A stretch of 64,000 nucleotides of DNA, taken from Mytilus galloprovincialis (Eukaryota > Mollusca > Bivalvia > Mytilida > Mytilidae). The notes beneath the pieces were generated by a model. The model had not been told where the DNA came from. It saw only the letters and a program-made list of their open reading frames with translations, and ran no database searches. The position numbers and the translations under genes were made by a program. This document shows, piece after piece, positions 36,901 to 46,965 of this stretch (its first letter is position 1; the number at the start of each line of letters is the position of its first letter). The stretch lies in contig NC_134839.1 of the NCBI RefSeq assembly GCF_965363235.1, positions 96,677,743 through 96,741,742 on the forward strand, written 5' to 3'.

Positions 36901-39900
36901 GGCTATGGCGGAAGTAACTGAAAACTTCACGTCATCCTAACTTTGGCGTTTTCTCTTTGAAAAAATCTTTTCAAATTTCTCATATTTTTGTTCTATTTTT
37001 GTTTTTTTTTTGTTTTTTTTTTGTTTAGTCACCTAATTAAAATAAAGACTTCCAGGACTAATAGCATTAGAAGACAGTGTTGTAAGTATAAAAGACCTAC
37101 GAAATCGAGTTTTATGGTTGAATGCTATTCAGGTACTTTTTTAAATGCAAATATCTATAGAACCTCTTCTTACTCTAAACCTGAAATATCTGTTTTAAAA
37201 CGGGATGGCGTCTTCAAGTTTAGCTGTTTTCGTGCAGTTTATAAACTATACTTGATGTGTACGGAATGTAAACATGATTAACACATGATTATTATCTAAG
37301 ATCTGCTGTTATTATTATGATATAAATCCATAATACTCTTTGTTTAAATGTAATAATGCATATCATTATAAGCACTTAGTATCGTCCTCTAAAATAAGAC
37401 CGATTTGCCAATTATTTACCTCGGTAATGTTTATCCAATTTCATTATACATGGAAAATACATTGCCTTGTATCGTTTCTTTGGTTGACTAGTATACATGG
37501 CGCAATATAATACTTCCTAATTTGCGCAAATGATACATGTAGAATGCAAACGTAGTAATAACCCAAATGAGTTGTGGCACAAAAGTCCCCTTTTAAGCGC
37601 AAACGCATTTCTCCTTTTACACTACTGACCGTCAAATGAAAAAAGAAGAGCAACATCTCTGAAAATTTGTAAAAGAGGCAAAACTTAATGTTATTAGACC
37701 CATCATTATCCATATGTTGCTGTGGTATTGTGAATTATAGTAAAGATAATAGTGGTCAGAAAACATGTATGGTGGTGAAATAAGTACAAACAAATTGGTG
37801 CTGTCGAATTATACAAGGATTTAAATTAATGACAAAATATAATAGATATAGGAAGTTGTGGTATGAGTGCCAATAAGACAACTCTCCATCCAAGTCACAC
37901 TTTATAAAAATAAACCATTATAAGTCAATGTACGGTCTTCAAAACGGAGCCTTAGCTCACACTAAACAGCAAGCTAGAAAGGGCCCCAAAAATATACAAG
38001 TGTAAAACCTTTTATTAGATGAAAATTCAATTCAATCAGTCAAATAGGTACCGTTAATGAGATGGTATTTTATCATAGATTTTCAACCTCTGTTTTCAAA
38101 TAAAAGCAATTCCCATTAAGAACACTCAAGCGTTGCATTCTAGGCATACGATTCCCTTGAAACCGTTTGCTGCAACAATATTTCAGAATTTGCTTGACCA
38201 TTTAATGATTAATTTTGTAACACTATTAATTTTATTAACCCCTACGAAATCAAATAAGTGCAGGTAGGTTAGTCTGGTAAAAGTATATATGCAATATGAC
38301 CTATATTGATAAAATGGTTAAACGTACTAACTTATATTTCTATAATTTGAATCAATCATCGTTTCTATATAGAAAAAAATATAGCCGTAATGTCCACTTT
38401 GAGATATGATTGTCATCGATATACATAAAAAAATCGTTCGAAAATGTCAAACATGACCATGTCAATACATTATTTCCTAAAATTTATCTTGAGTGGACAG
38501 TCGACATATAAAAGACTGACTGAAAAATATATATGTTCAAGGTTATGTGTAGGGAGAAAAGCAATAAAGAGTCAATAGGTCATTTTTAATTTATTTCAGT
38601 AGCCAAACATAGTTTATCATACCTCTTCGTTCGATGTTAATCTGTTACAGTAACAAGAACCTGAATTGCTCACCTGTAATTTGTTGTGTAAATCCTTCAT
38701 CAATGATTATTTTTCCTTTTCAATATATATGTTAAGGAGTGGCTTAAAATCGCAATTGAATGTTCTTCGTATCTGCCATATTTTCTTCAAAAGCAAATAA
38801 AATGCATTTCACCCCTGTACTCCATTTTAGCCATAGTGGCTATGTTTCTTGAAGTACATGAAATAAAATACAAAATACATGTAAAGGCCCAAGTCTGGTT
38901 GAAATTGATACAGCTGTTTCAAAGGGAGAAGATTTTTTGAAGTAAACACACTAGATGAACAAATTTTGAAAAAAAGACTTTAAAGGGCAATAACCAAATA
39001 AAGGGACATTTGAAAATTTTGGTCATACAATTTATTTGAAGATCTTCCTTTGCTGAAAATTTTTGCTTATTACAGTTTATCTTTATCTAAAATAATATTC
39101 AAGACAACCGAAAATTGCAAAATTTACTTAAAATTATCATTTCAGGCTCAATTACCAAAAAACAGATACCTGATTTGGCGGATAGTTTCAAAGCAGGTAG
39201 ACATTGACCTATTGAATAATTTATCTTCTTGAATGTTTTAGTTTTTAAGATACAAGTTAAAAATTGCAGTTTACCCAGTGTTCTAATTTTAGCCATGTTG
39301 GCCATGTTATTCGACGAAACAGAACTTTATTCTAGAAATCCTAAAGATCATTCAGCTTAAGTTTGGTTGGAAATATGGTTTAGTAGTTTCAGAGAAGATT
39401 TGAAATATTAACAAAACATGATAAACAAATTGTGTAAAATTGTCCTTAAAAGGAAATAACTCCTTAAGATGTCAATTGATAATTTTGGTCATATAAACTT
39501 ATTGTGAATCTTATTTTGCTGAACATTTTTCTATGTTTACAAATTATATTTATATATAATAATATTCCAAACTGCAAAATTTCCTTAAAATTAAAAATTT
39601 ATTGGCAGCAACCAAACAGTGAGTAATTAGATTCATCCGAAAATCTCAGGGTTGATAGAACTTCACATAGTGAACACTTATGCCCCTTGTCAGAAAATGC
39701 ACTAAATGTTTAGGTTTTTTTAGATATAAGTCAAAAACTGCATTTTTACCCCTATGTTCTATTTTTAGTTATGGCGGCCGTGGTTTTTGACAAAACAAAA
39801 AATGAAATACAAATTTTATTCTAGGTACCCTAAGGATCATTCAACTTAACTTCTAACAAAATATAATGACATATTCAAGCTCTAACTTACATTTCGGATT

Positions 39901-41424
39901 AGCTGAGGAATCTATCCTCCATAAATAGTAGAAAATATATAAACCATACACAGTAAACAGTAAGGAATCTATCTTCCATACACAGTAGGAAATATAAGTT
40001 TCTTGAAAGGGAGGAAAATTAATTTTTAAAAATTGAAATAATCTTGCTGTCAAAAATTCCTTTACTGAAATAACAATAATCTAAAATTCCATGTCTATGT
40101 CTAAAAATGAGCCAAGACAGCTGTATTATAAACTCTTGTTTCTTTAGTTTTGGTAAATTTATACTGTCGATTTAGAGAACAAGATGATAATCATTTATGT
40201 ATAAATAGTATGTGAAATTAAACGAACTTACTTCTTGGTGTTCTTTAATTTATAAAACTTTTAAGGCAATCCGTATACAAGTATAAAAAACCAGAAGTTC
40301 ATTAAATACTTTTGCTTGAAAACCATTGCAAATATGTTATTGAAGTGAAACTGGTATAAAAAGAAGATGTGGTATGCTTGTCAATGAAACAACTATTCAC
40401 TAAAACAAATTAGCATTAAGTGCCTGGATCAGTACAAACCTAATACAAACCAAGACTCATGCGCTAACTCAATTTGGAGAATGAAATAACTTATCACGAG
40501 AGAATCGGACTTGACAAAAAATTGTGACTCGAATTTCAATTTGAACTAACCTAAGACATATATATGGATACCTTGCCTATCTCTTAGTTTAGAGTTTGGC
40601 ACTTGCTGTCTTCTCTTACAGTGGCGATGTCTTAGGTTAGTTCAAATTGAAATTATAAGATATATATAAGATCGATTGAAACTAGCCCTGATGGCAACTG
40701 TTACCTTCTCAAATTAACCCATTTAAACTATTAAGAAAGTTGTCAATAAAATAATTTAATTAACATATTTTAAATACATTAATTTTTTTTCTTGGCTTTC
40801 GGAGAATTTGGCTATGGCGGAAGTAACTGAAAACTTCACGTCATCCTAACTTTGGTGTTTTCTCTTTGAAAATCTTTCCAAATTTCTCATGTTTTTGTTC
40901 TATTTTGTTTTGTTTAGTCACCTAACTAAAATAAAGACTTCCAGGTCAGATGAGGAAATATCATTAGAAGACAGTGTTGTAAGTATAAAAGACCTACGAA
41001 ATGGAGATTTATGGTTGAATGATATTCAGGTACTTTTTTAAATGCAAATATCTATAGAACCTCTTCTTACTCTAAACCGGAAATATCTGTTTTAAAATCG
41101 GGATGGCGGCTTCAAGTTTAGCTGCTTTTGTGCAGTTTATAAACTATACTTGATGTGTACGGAGTATAAACATGATTAACACATGCTTATAATCTAAGAT
41201 CTGCTGTTATTATTATGGTATAAATCCATAATACTCTTTGTTTAAATGTAATAATGCATATCATATAAGCACTTAATATCGCCCTGAAGTAAAAAGCATG
41301 TACAAGCAATTCATATTTCAAATAGACCATTAACATGTTTAAAAAATTGTGACATGCATTAAGAATTAATTTTAAACTTATAAATACATACCGGTAATAT
41401 AAACAAATGACTCGTCATGACCAT
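25544..41424 (-). CDS. Secreted acidic, Thr/Asn-rich protein with a prokineticin/colipase-like Cys domain, 5 coding exons
   Basis: Coding exons in order are 41424-41392, 31653-31624, 31423-31126, 28471-28376 and 27987-25544; together 2901 bases, about 966 residues. Layout: signal peptide about 1-22 (MVMTSHLFILP, VLLSVISGSL); Thr-rich linker; Cys domain 91-170 with the order C-x5-C-x4-CC, C-x10-C, C-x-C-x5-C, as in prokineticin, dickkopf and colipase folds; Asp/Ser/Glu clusters at about 196-209, 241-253, 272-289, 780-793 and 820-835; Asn-rich repeats about 555-625; a Lys/Arg-rich patch about 705-731; a poly-Thr stretch about 855-903. Ser residues followed by acidic residues are of the kind secreted Fam20C-type kinases phosphorylate. 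I infer an extracellular matrix or biomineral role; no known family name is claimed. Exon 1 is the least certain part because its intron is 9.7 kb. Confidence 0.85.
26562..26785 (-). repeat. 36-bp in-frame tandem repeat inside the secreted-protein exon
   Basis: About six copies of a 12-residue unit of the form NPMNNVINSAAV follow each other, with Ser/Thr/Lys and Ala/Gly swaps. The period is a multiple of three, so copy number can change without loss of frame. Neighbouring units are very similar in DNA, which points to recent growth. Confidence 0.9.
28376..28471 (-). CDS. Secreted-protein gene, exon 4 (middle of Cys domain)
   Basis: It encodes about 32 residues: PYRSRPPINGTCSNSRAQLG, then EQCNDFCACEIG. 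The acceptor is TATTTGCAG and the donor G|GTATGT. Phase 1 in and phase 1 out, so the exon could be skipped without shifting the frame. The C-x10-C-x3-C-x-C spacing joins smoothly to the cysteines of exons 3 and 5. Confidence 0.88.
28472..31125 (-). other. Intron 3 of the secreted-protein gene
   Basis: The part 28480-29920 shows nothing clear except a perfect pol III B-box-like word GGTTCGAACC at 29098-29107. The part 29930-30560 holds two copies of family C. The rest is AT-rich. Confidence 0.45.
29930..30560 (+). repeat. Two tandem copies of dispersed repeat family C
   Basis: The first copy runs about 29930-30290 and the second about 30290-30560. Both hold a form of GACGCGCGTNTCGNCTACAA, AATAAAGTANGAAGTTG and CCAAATACAGCTAAGGT. 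Pieces of the same family occur near 6790-6850, 12700-12790, 20640-21050, 52630-52760 and 53370-53720. Confidence 0.65.
31126..31423 (-). CDS. Secreted-protein gene, exon 3 (N-terminal linker and first cysteines)
   Basis: It encodes residues 22-120: SAVLFDPNIYNPFVKNQQ, a linker, a Thr-rich stretch TTTESTTTTPSPTTLPP, and CRTSADCPLSSCC. The acceptor has a long pyrimidine run ending TTTCAG and the donor is ACCG|GTAAGA. Phase 0 in and phase 1 out. The frame stays open past the donor, but the splice joins the Cys domain correctly. Confidence 0.88.
31624..31653 (-). CDS. Secreted-protein gene, exon 2 (30-bp microexon)
   Basis: Thirty bases encode VLLSVISGSL, the end of the signal peptide. The acceptor is ATATTACTAG after a T-rich run and the donor TTG|GTAAGT, a strong site. 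Phase 0 on both sides. A longer unspliced frame that starts at an upstream ATG and also looks hydrophobic is out of phase with exon 3, so I did not use it. Confidence 0.72.
31815..32630. repeat. Minisatellite of 63-bp units, about 13 copies
   Basis: The unit begins TTAACTTGACTGTATCGCTA, goes on with GTAATGGATATCTAGAAACC and ends ATACATAAATCTG. Copies differ at only a few positions (A/T in GGNTATC, C/T in TTAANTTG); the last copy lacks seven bases. It lies about 160 bases upstream of the microexon on the gene's strand. Confidence 0.95.
34355..34610 (+). repeat. Three tandem copies of a 90-95-bp unit
   Basis: Each copy holds GTCCGAGAACATTCACAC or GGCCGAGAACATTCACAC, an AT-rich stretch with TATTACATATNATT and TTTATGTACAAA, and ATCAATATATTTAATA. 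Two overlapping frames stay open across it because of the repetition. Confidence 0.8.
35702..35997. mobile_element. MITE-like element with GGTACC-containing inverted ends
   Basis: The left end reads AGGTGGTACCCAACACT and the right end AGTGTTAGGTACCATCT, imperfect inverted repeats of about 17 bases. There is no coding capacity. From memory this looks like a common bivalve MITE. Confidence 0.55.
35895..36760. repeat. Tandem duplication of a 380-480-bp segment
   Basis: The block starting GATCATTGAGAAGCTTTATA at about 35895 returns at 36279, and the block GAAACACATTTTTAAAGGAT at about 36021 returns at 36500; each pair is nearly identical over 100 and 270 bases. The second copy has about 100 extra bases (36386-36485). 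The duplication includes the right end of the MITE-like element. Confidence 0.85.
36886..37394 (+). repeat. First copy of a 500-bp exon-like block, decayed
   Basis: It matches 40795-41287 almost throughout, from GGCTTTCGGAGAAT to TATAAGCACTTA. The exon-like part is damaged by small length changes relative to the second copy, so the peptide there is lost. Confidence 0.8.
37855..38010 (+). repeat. Family B dispersed repeat copy
   Basis: It holds AGTTGTGGTATGAGTGCCAA, AACTCTCCATCCAAGT, GGAGCCTTAGCTCACACT and AAGCTAGAAAGGGCCCC in the same order as the copy at 10155-10320. Confidence 0.7.
38810..39860 (+). repeat. Two degenerate units of the 2975-3632 repeat family
   Basis: Parallel phrases recur in two units: TTTTGGTCATACAATTTATT and TTTTGGTCATATAAACTTAT, AATAATATTCAAGACA and AATAATATTCCAAACT, and the closing TTTTAGCCATGTTGGCCATG and TTTTTAGTTATGGCGGCCGT. 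This matches the closing part of the copy near 3540-3580. Nothing codes here. Confidence 0.6.
40532..40654. repeat. Perfect 28-bp inverted repeat with a 67-base loop
   Basis: The arm 40532-40559 begins AATTTCAATTTGAACTAACC and its exact reverse complement fills 40627-40654. All 28 positions pair. Confidence 0.9.
40795..41287 (+). repeat. Second copy of the 500-bp block, with an open exon-like stretch
   Basis: Within it, 40945-41029 reads SDEEISLEDSVV, then SIKDLRNGDLWLNDIQ, between an acceptor-like CTTCCAG and a donor-like CAG|GTACTT. A longer version could start at 40918 after TTTTGTTTAG. The composition looks like real protein but I do not recognise it. It lies 105 bases from exon 1 of the secreted-protein gene, on the other strand. 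It may be a captured or duplicated exon carried by a repeat. Confidence 0.5.
41392..41424 (-). CDS. Secreted-protein gene, probable exon 1 (start codon, first half of signal peptide)
   Basis: Thirty-three bases encode MVMTSHLFILP and end at CCG|GTATGT, a good donor, in phase 0. Joined to the microexon they give MVMTSHLFILPVLLSVISGS, a convincing signal peptide with likely cleavage shortly after. It is the only ATG-led, in-phase, donor-bounded candidate I found upstream. A TATA-like TAATAAAAGG stands about 115 bases before the ATG. Confidence 0.6.
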
Positions 41425-42524
41425 TTCCTGATTAGAAAATAAACAACGAAAATACCAAGAGCCAAGCACTTGTTTTTCTCAGCACATGGTCTATCGTTGG
41501 TGTGTATTCACAAACAAACATCAAGTACAGGCAATTATCCTTTTATTACAAGTAATAATTATACGACGACGGTAAATGATTAGTAAGGACAAGAGTTGTG
41601 ACACTTATAAGGTACGTTTTGGACAAGTAACGAAGTAAATACAATATTAACGGCGTGCACCTGTCAATGCCTTGTTCATATCGATTGATTCTCTATTTAT
41701 ATCATCTTATTCAGAAAATGAACTTAAATTTAAATATATTTTCATCTTATATACAGTTTTATTGCCATATCAACTAGAATTTAATGTATACTGAAACCGA
41801 GAAAAGAAAGAATATAAAGATGAATTAAAATAAATAAAAATATAAGAACAAACCAAAACATAGGATATATTTTCGAATGCAGCCATATAAATCTAAATCT
41901 TATGTGCTTACAGTAGTTGCAATATAGAACATCCTTGTCCTACGATTATTGATAAATTCCATTCATTTTTTAAAACTAAATATCATCACGTGTCTGGTTA
42001 CATGTATTGCAAACATATAAGTAAATATTAATAAAACATAAACATGAGGTCAACGTCATGTAAACCCTTCCAGATTGACCTGAAAACATTTTAAGTCTGT
42101 TAACAAAAACTCGCAAATTTGAAGGCACTTCTGTGCGTTTCATATTAAAAGGACATTATTTAAAAAAAAAGAAGTTAAACTTTGTTCTACAAATTGTAGG
42201 ACACTCGCGCTCGTTCTAAAGATATAATCTTATCAATTGATGGTATAGTTGACGGAATGCCGTTCAATGATACTCGTCAGAAGGACATCAAATACTAGAT
42301 GATTTGAGTAAGACAATTGCATCTTTTGCAAACATGCTTGTGTCAAATGAAAACGAATACACTCCAAGGGGGCACTCGGAACTTAATATCTCATAACAAC
42401 CATCACTTTTTCTTCAAAGTTAAAAATCAAATTAAGGTCTTCGCTAATTGAATAAGGCGGATATAAGCAATGACTGTAGATGAAACGGTTCATCGGACTT
42501 TACAGACAGACGAAACAATAAGCC
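41425..42524. other. Upstream region of the secreted-protein gene
   Basis: AT-rich DNA with no exon or repeat recognised. It probably holds the promoter and 5' UTR of the minus-strand gene, but no element can be assigned with confidence. Confidence 0.4.
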
Positions 42525-42795
42525 CAAAGTAAAATCACAAAAATACCGAACTCCATGGAAAATTCTAAACGGAAAGTCCCTTATCAAAATCAAAAGCTCA
42601 AACACATCAAATGAATGGGAGACAACTGTCATATTCCTGACTTTGTACCGGCATTTTCGTAAGTAGAAAATGGTGGATTAAACCTGGTTGCATAGCTGGA
42701 TAAACCTCTCACTTGTATGACAGTTGCATACACTTCAATTATATTGACAACGATGCGTGACCAAAACAAACAGACATAATAGGACTTACATGTCA
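42525..42795 (-). repeat. Family A dispersed repeat copy, nearly full length
   Basis: The reverse complement gives GCATCGTTGTCAATATAATT, TATGCAACCAGGTTTAATCC, CAGGAATATGACAGTTG and GGAGTTCGGTATTTTTG in family order. Confidence 0.7.
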
Positions 42796-42814
42796 AAATA
42801 AGGGTACAACAGTC

Positions 42815-43335
42815 AACATTGTGTTATAATCTTAATAATAATAAAGAACAAATAATTAATCAAGAAAAAAGAAAAACAAAATATAGACAATTTAGATTTG
42901 ACTCTATAGTCTCCCTTCCCGATAGCGTCAGGTATAATAGCAACATAACTACACAAATCTGTAATGAACTGCCAACCACTGTCGAATGGAAACATCTTTT
43001 AACCAATTCAAAAAATTGGTACAAACATGGGACCCAAGTAACAGCTCATGCCAGTCCATTGCATGCATATGGTGTTTATGCCTGTTTCATTTTACTTTTT
43101 ATTTGTTGTGTGACAATTTGACTTGTGCAATCTTATTATTAACTTGTGCTATGTTTTAAGTGTACTATGCTTTTAACTTATATATGTCATGCTTAAAATT
43201 GTGTTGTTTTTATGACTTTTGTATGTGTGTATTGTATTTTGGTATTAAGTTGATTTGGAAAGCTCATTAGAGCTTGTGTTTATGAAGTTTATTGAATATC
43301 GACTCTAAATAAAACTTTAAAGTGAATTGAATTGA
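42815..43335 (+). mobile_element. Possible 3' fragment of a retroelement
   Basis: An open frame at 42819-43121 gives 100 residues (for example FDSIVSLPDSVRYNSNITTQ, then a hydrophobic C-end FILLFICCVTI). It is followed by a T-rich tail, AATAAAACTTTAAAG and the short repeat TGAATTGAATTG, as at the 3' end of some LINEs. I do not recognise the protein. It could instead be unrelated sequence. Confidence 0.3.
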
Positions 43336-43359
43336 TCTTTCATTGCGTATGCAATAAAA

Positions 43360-43470
43360 TTGAGAATGGAAATGGGAAATGTGTCAAAGAGACAACAACC
43401 CGACTATAGAACAGACAACAGCAGAAGGTCACCAACAGGTCTTCAATGCAGCGAGAAATTTCCGCACCCG
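43360..43470 (+). repeat. Dispersed repeat fragment (AAAGAGACAACAACCCGAC)
   Basis: It matches 13140-13260, with GAAATGTGTCAAAGAGACAA and a block ending TTCAATGNAGCGAGAAA. Confidence 0.65.
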
Positions 43471-43579
43471 GAGACGAAGCTTGTATAATTTGTTTTTTAA
43501 TGTTTGTGCTTACTTTTAAGTGTGCTTTCCCTATTTCTAGCATGATTTTGTGGTGTAGTGTATGTTTGTATGTAGTTGT

Positions 43580-43980
43580 TAAAAGCTCTCTAGGGCCAAT
43601 CAAAATTTCTATCCCAAAGTAGCATGCACATTGAATCCATCTTTATCTAACAACATAGGTCTTGTCGGGTACAATAATAGTCATAGTAAAATTAATAGAC
43701 TAGAATCAGTTTTTAATAGAATATCACAAGGGGCTCTGCAGAAAGACAAACCAGCCACAAAAGACAGTTGGTTCACAAAAGTCATATTATTACAAGTTTA
43801 AAATACAGATTACCTTATTAGTCAATAGCATTTTGAATAAAGTTTAACCCCTATTAAAATTAAAGTGAAAAAATCTGTCAGGAAGCAAATCGATACCTAC
43901 GACCGTTTCATTCATTCGTGTTTTGCTCTTACCTCAGCGAAGGACCATTACTTGACTGAACTCTCAAAATCTTAAAAAAA
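43580..43980 (+). pseudogene. Unrecognised coding-like remnant in two frames
   Basis: One frame (about 43575-43801) reads NIGLVGYNNSHSKINRLESV, then FNRISQGALQKDKPATKDSW, and stops. A second (about 43846-43978) reads PIKIKVKKSVRKQIDTYDRF, then IHSCFALTSAKDHYLTELSK, and stops. The mix of residues is protein-like and unlike the AT-rich surroundings. It may be a broken exon or transposon gene; I could not assign a family. Confidence 0.35.
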
Positions 43981-43984
43981 ATAT

Positions 43985-45145
43985 ATCAATAATTGCGGGA
44001 TCTTACTACGCAAACTGTAAAACACTAAGGAATTAGTACTTAACTTATTGAAGATATAAGTGCATTACTCTGCAACTGTCAATAAAATTGTGGATAAGAA
44101 GCTTTTGCTAATCTAATAGAATAAATTAATAGAAAACTTTGTTTCGAAACTAGATTTATACATAAAAGTGGAATAAACTGACTTTGGAATTTTGCCGAAT
44201 GCCATGTTGCATATACTATCATACATAACGATACGAACGACTCCAGCAATCAAAGTGTGAAAAAACGAGATAAGATAACACTTCAATCGAAAAGTAGATT
44301 AAAATTTAAAATAACATTTTTGGTGTTCGATCGGTGTATTTTTTGTGGGATGTCCCTTTTGATGGATGTTATTACTAGCCCATTCGTAATATTGAAAAAA
44401 TTGATATTTCTAATGTAAGTAAAGGATTCATAAATGGTTGGCTGAAGAAAAATGGCACTGCTAGAGTATTCTTTTACATTATTTGCGTCTGCTTTTCTGT
44501 GATGTATCGTATGAGTACCACTAAGATAAGGACCAATCTTCTTACGTTGTGATAAAGAGAAAAAATGCAAGCCAATTTTAGTGTGAGATAGGGGTTTTCC
44601 CTAAAAAATAACAAAATATCAAACATGAAATAAACTCAACTGCTTATAGGCCATTACATATGCCTGTCACAGGACAATCAATCTGTTCTTTTTCTTTGGA
44701 GAGCCTTATCAACATGCCAGTGGTAGGATTTGAATCTTGAATAATTTCTACCATACTTTCATTTTGGCCAAATCATTACTTTCACTTTCAACAACAATGA
44801 TTTCCCACATCTTTTACTTATTTCAATATATACGCAACTAATAGAACCATTTTTACTGCACTCGTTCTATTATAGCAGTCTATGTCGTATACAGTCACTG
44901 ACCCGATCTAACTTGATATCACTTTTCCTTATGAATCTCTAAATAGTACGTGTTGTAGCCGGATTTTGTGACGAACTCTTCAACCAGTCCCTGTTTCAAT
45001 ATCTTTTTTTCAACAGGTGCAAAACAGTATAAAGCCAATTATAGTGTGTAATGACCTGACATATCAACGATATAAAGGTTCGGCTCGAAACGGGGAAAAA
45101 TCTTGACAGAGCCTCGCATTTCCCCGTTTCTGACCTCGTCTATAT
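43985..45145. other. Gene-free AT-rich stretch
   Basis: No exon is supported. A 95-residue minus-strand frame at 44283-44570 has no features that suggest a protein. Confidence 0.35.
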
Positions 45146-46836
45146 ATTATTGTCTATTTAGATAGTAAACATACAAATCAAACAGTAGTCAGAATACTCC
45201 GGAAGGAATATCCCAATATAATAATTGGGAACTATAGACCAATAATAAGAGGAATTTATAATGATATGAAGCCTACATATTCAGTCTGTGTAGTGTCGCC
45301 AGGAGATATTCTTTGTGAATCACCAGAGATACTAAAAAAGAAAAACAGGAAAAACAAGAAGGAAGCAAAACAGCAACAGGGAGAAGTTAATAATGCCAAG
45401 ATTGGCAAACTAGTAGAAATTACCAAAACTCTCTTATATAAATCAAATACATCAGATATTAAAGGCAATACACAAGAGAAAACAATAACAAATGAAAAAG
45501 TTGGTGCAAAGTCCATACTATTTACTGACAATATAATGGCGAAAGATAAGACAACACTGATACAACACTGATACAGTATTATTAACGAACTCCAAGGTAA
45601 ATTCAATAAAGGGAAGTCCATATAAAGCGAACAAAATCAAACGGTATCAACCAACGGAAACTGTCATATTCCAGACTTGCTTTAATATCCAATAACATAC
45701 CTATCTATTATGATTTAATAACAACTCAAACTTTACCCTTTTACACTTTCATACCAATCTTTCTCACTCCGCTCGCTCTGATTATGTTTATTAGATACAG
45801 TACATTATAATATACATAAAAGTCATCATATAAGTATTAATCATACAAGTCCAATTATCGAAAAAGAGAGATAACTCTAAATGTTGAAATAAACATTTTG
45901 TTTTTGCCAGGTAGATGTTTATTATGATTGAGCACACCTATGATGTTTTCTTTCTGCAATACACGTGAATAAGTCATCCTTTATAACGAAATTAATCAAA
46001 TAAAACACCAAAAACAATGTTGGTGAAATAGCAATGTTACGTTTGATTTTTTTTTATTTCAAACATTATTAATATAGAATGAGAAATGCATTACAAAGTA
46101 AAGGAAAAGAACAGACACAAGAAACTGGAGCAATAACCAGGCAAATGAAATAGGACTTGCTAAATACTCTAAAGATTTTTTTAAATATGATTAAAGAAAG
46201 TTTTGAGGAAAACAAATTCAGTACAACCACTTATTGTAGACAATGGTGAGCATATATTTGATAACAATGGAAAGGAAGATCTGTTTTATGATAGAGGTAG
46301 CCACCTTCGATGTTTTATAGGACAACATGCGTCAACCTGAGTGCACGGAAAACGAGTCAAAAAGAAGATTTTCGGCTAACTATCATTGTATTAACAACTC
46401 TAAAAATAAGAAAAGGTGATAAATTACAAACATATACACCTAGCAAGTATCCCGAAACATCAATCTCGAGAAATAGACAAAAATTGGTATTTCTTCATTC
46501 GTAAACACTGGTGAGCTGTGCTGACCATCCGCTATGTTTGATCATATATCAACATATAAACAACCTAGATAATGACCAGATTAAAAGTCTGCACTTATTG
46601 GTCTGCTATAAACTACTTACCATCATCTTCATTATAAATACATATAAAAGACGAAATGACCAATATAGCGATGAGGTCGGAAATATTATTCCAGACTACG
46701 AATATTTGGCTAGATCAAGACCCCATTTTAGAATGGAACATGTCGATTAGTTTACATAGAAATAGACAATTTAAAATACTGCATCTCGAAAACATCAACA
46801 CAGTCATTTGGACTCTTTTTATTCGTTATTCTATCT

Positions 46837-46965
46837 GGGGACATCCAACAGAACCCTGGACCTATACGGTGCACATGTGCCATTTATAGTAAACCTGTAG
46901 CCGAAAATCACCAAGGACTGCAATGCGATGAATGCGATGCTTGGTTACATGCAAAATGCGACGGT
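46837..46965 (+). other. 2A-like peptide followed by a PHD-type finger in the LINE
   Basis: The frame reads FVILLSGDIQQNPGP and then CTCAIYSKPV, LQCDECDAWLHAKC. D-x-E-x-NPGP is the 2A motif that makes ribosomes skip one peptide bond; here Gln replaces the usual Glu. Such 2A-like sequences at the start of LINE proteins are described for sea urchin elements. Whether this variant works is unknown. Confidence 0.65.

Larger units (their letters stand above)
31654..41391 (-). other. Intron 1 of the secreted-protein gene, 9.7 kb and repeat-rich
   Basis: It holds the 63-bp minisatellite, family A copies in both orientations (33062-33215 and 33340-33560), a 92-bp tandem repeat, a MITE-like element with a tandem duplication, two copies of an exon-like block, a family B copy and the perfect hairpin at 40532-40654. 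No other exon of this gene was identified. Confidence 0.6.

Noticed and set aside
37413-37450. Alternative first exon MKLDKHYR at a GTAAAT donor
   Set aside because: It ends in phase 1, which does not fit the microexon, and it lacks the hydrophobic start of a signal peptide.
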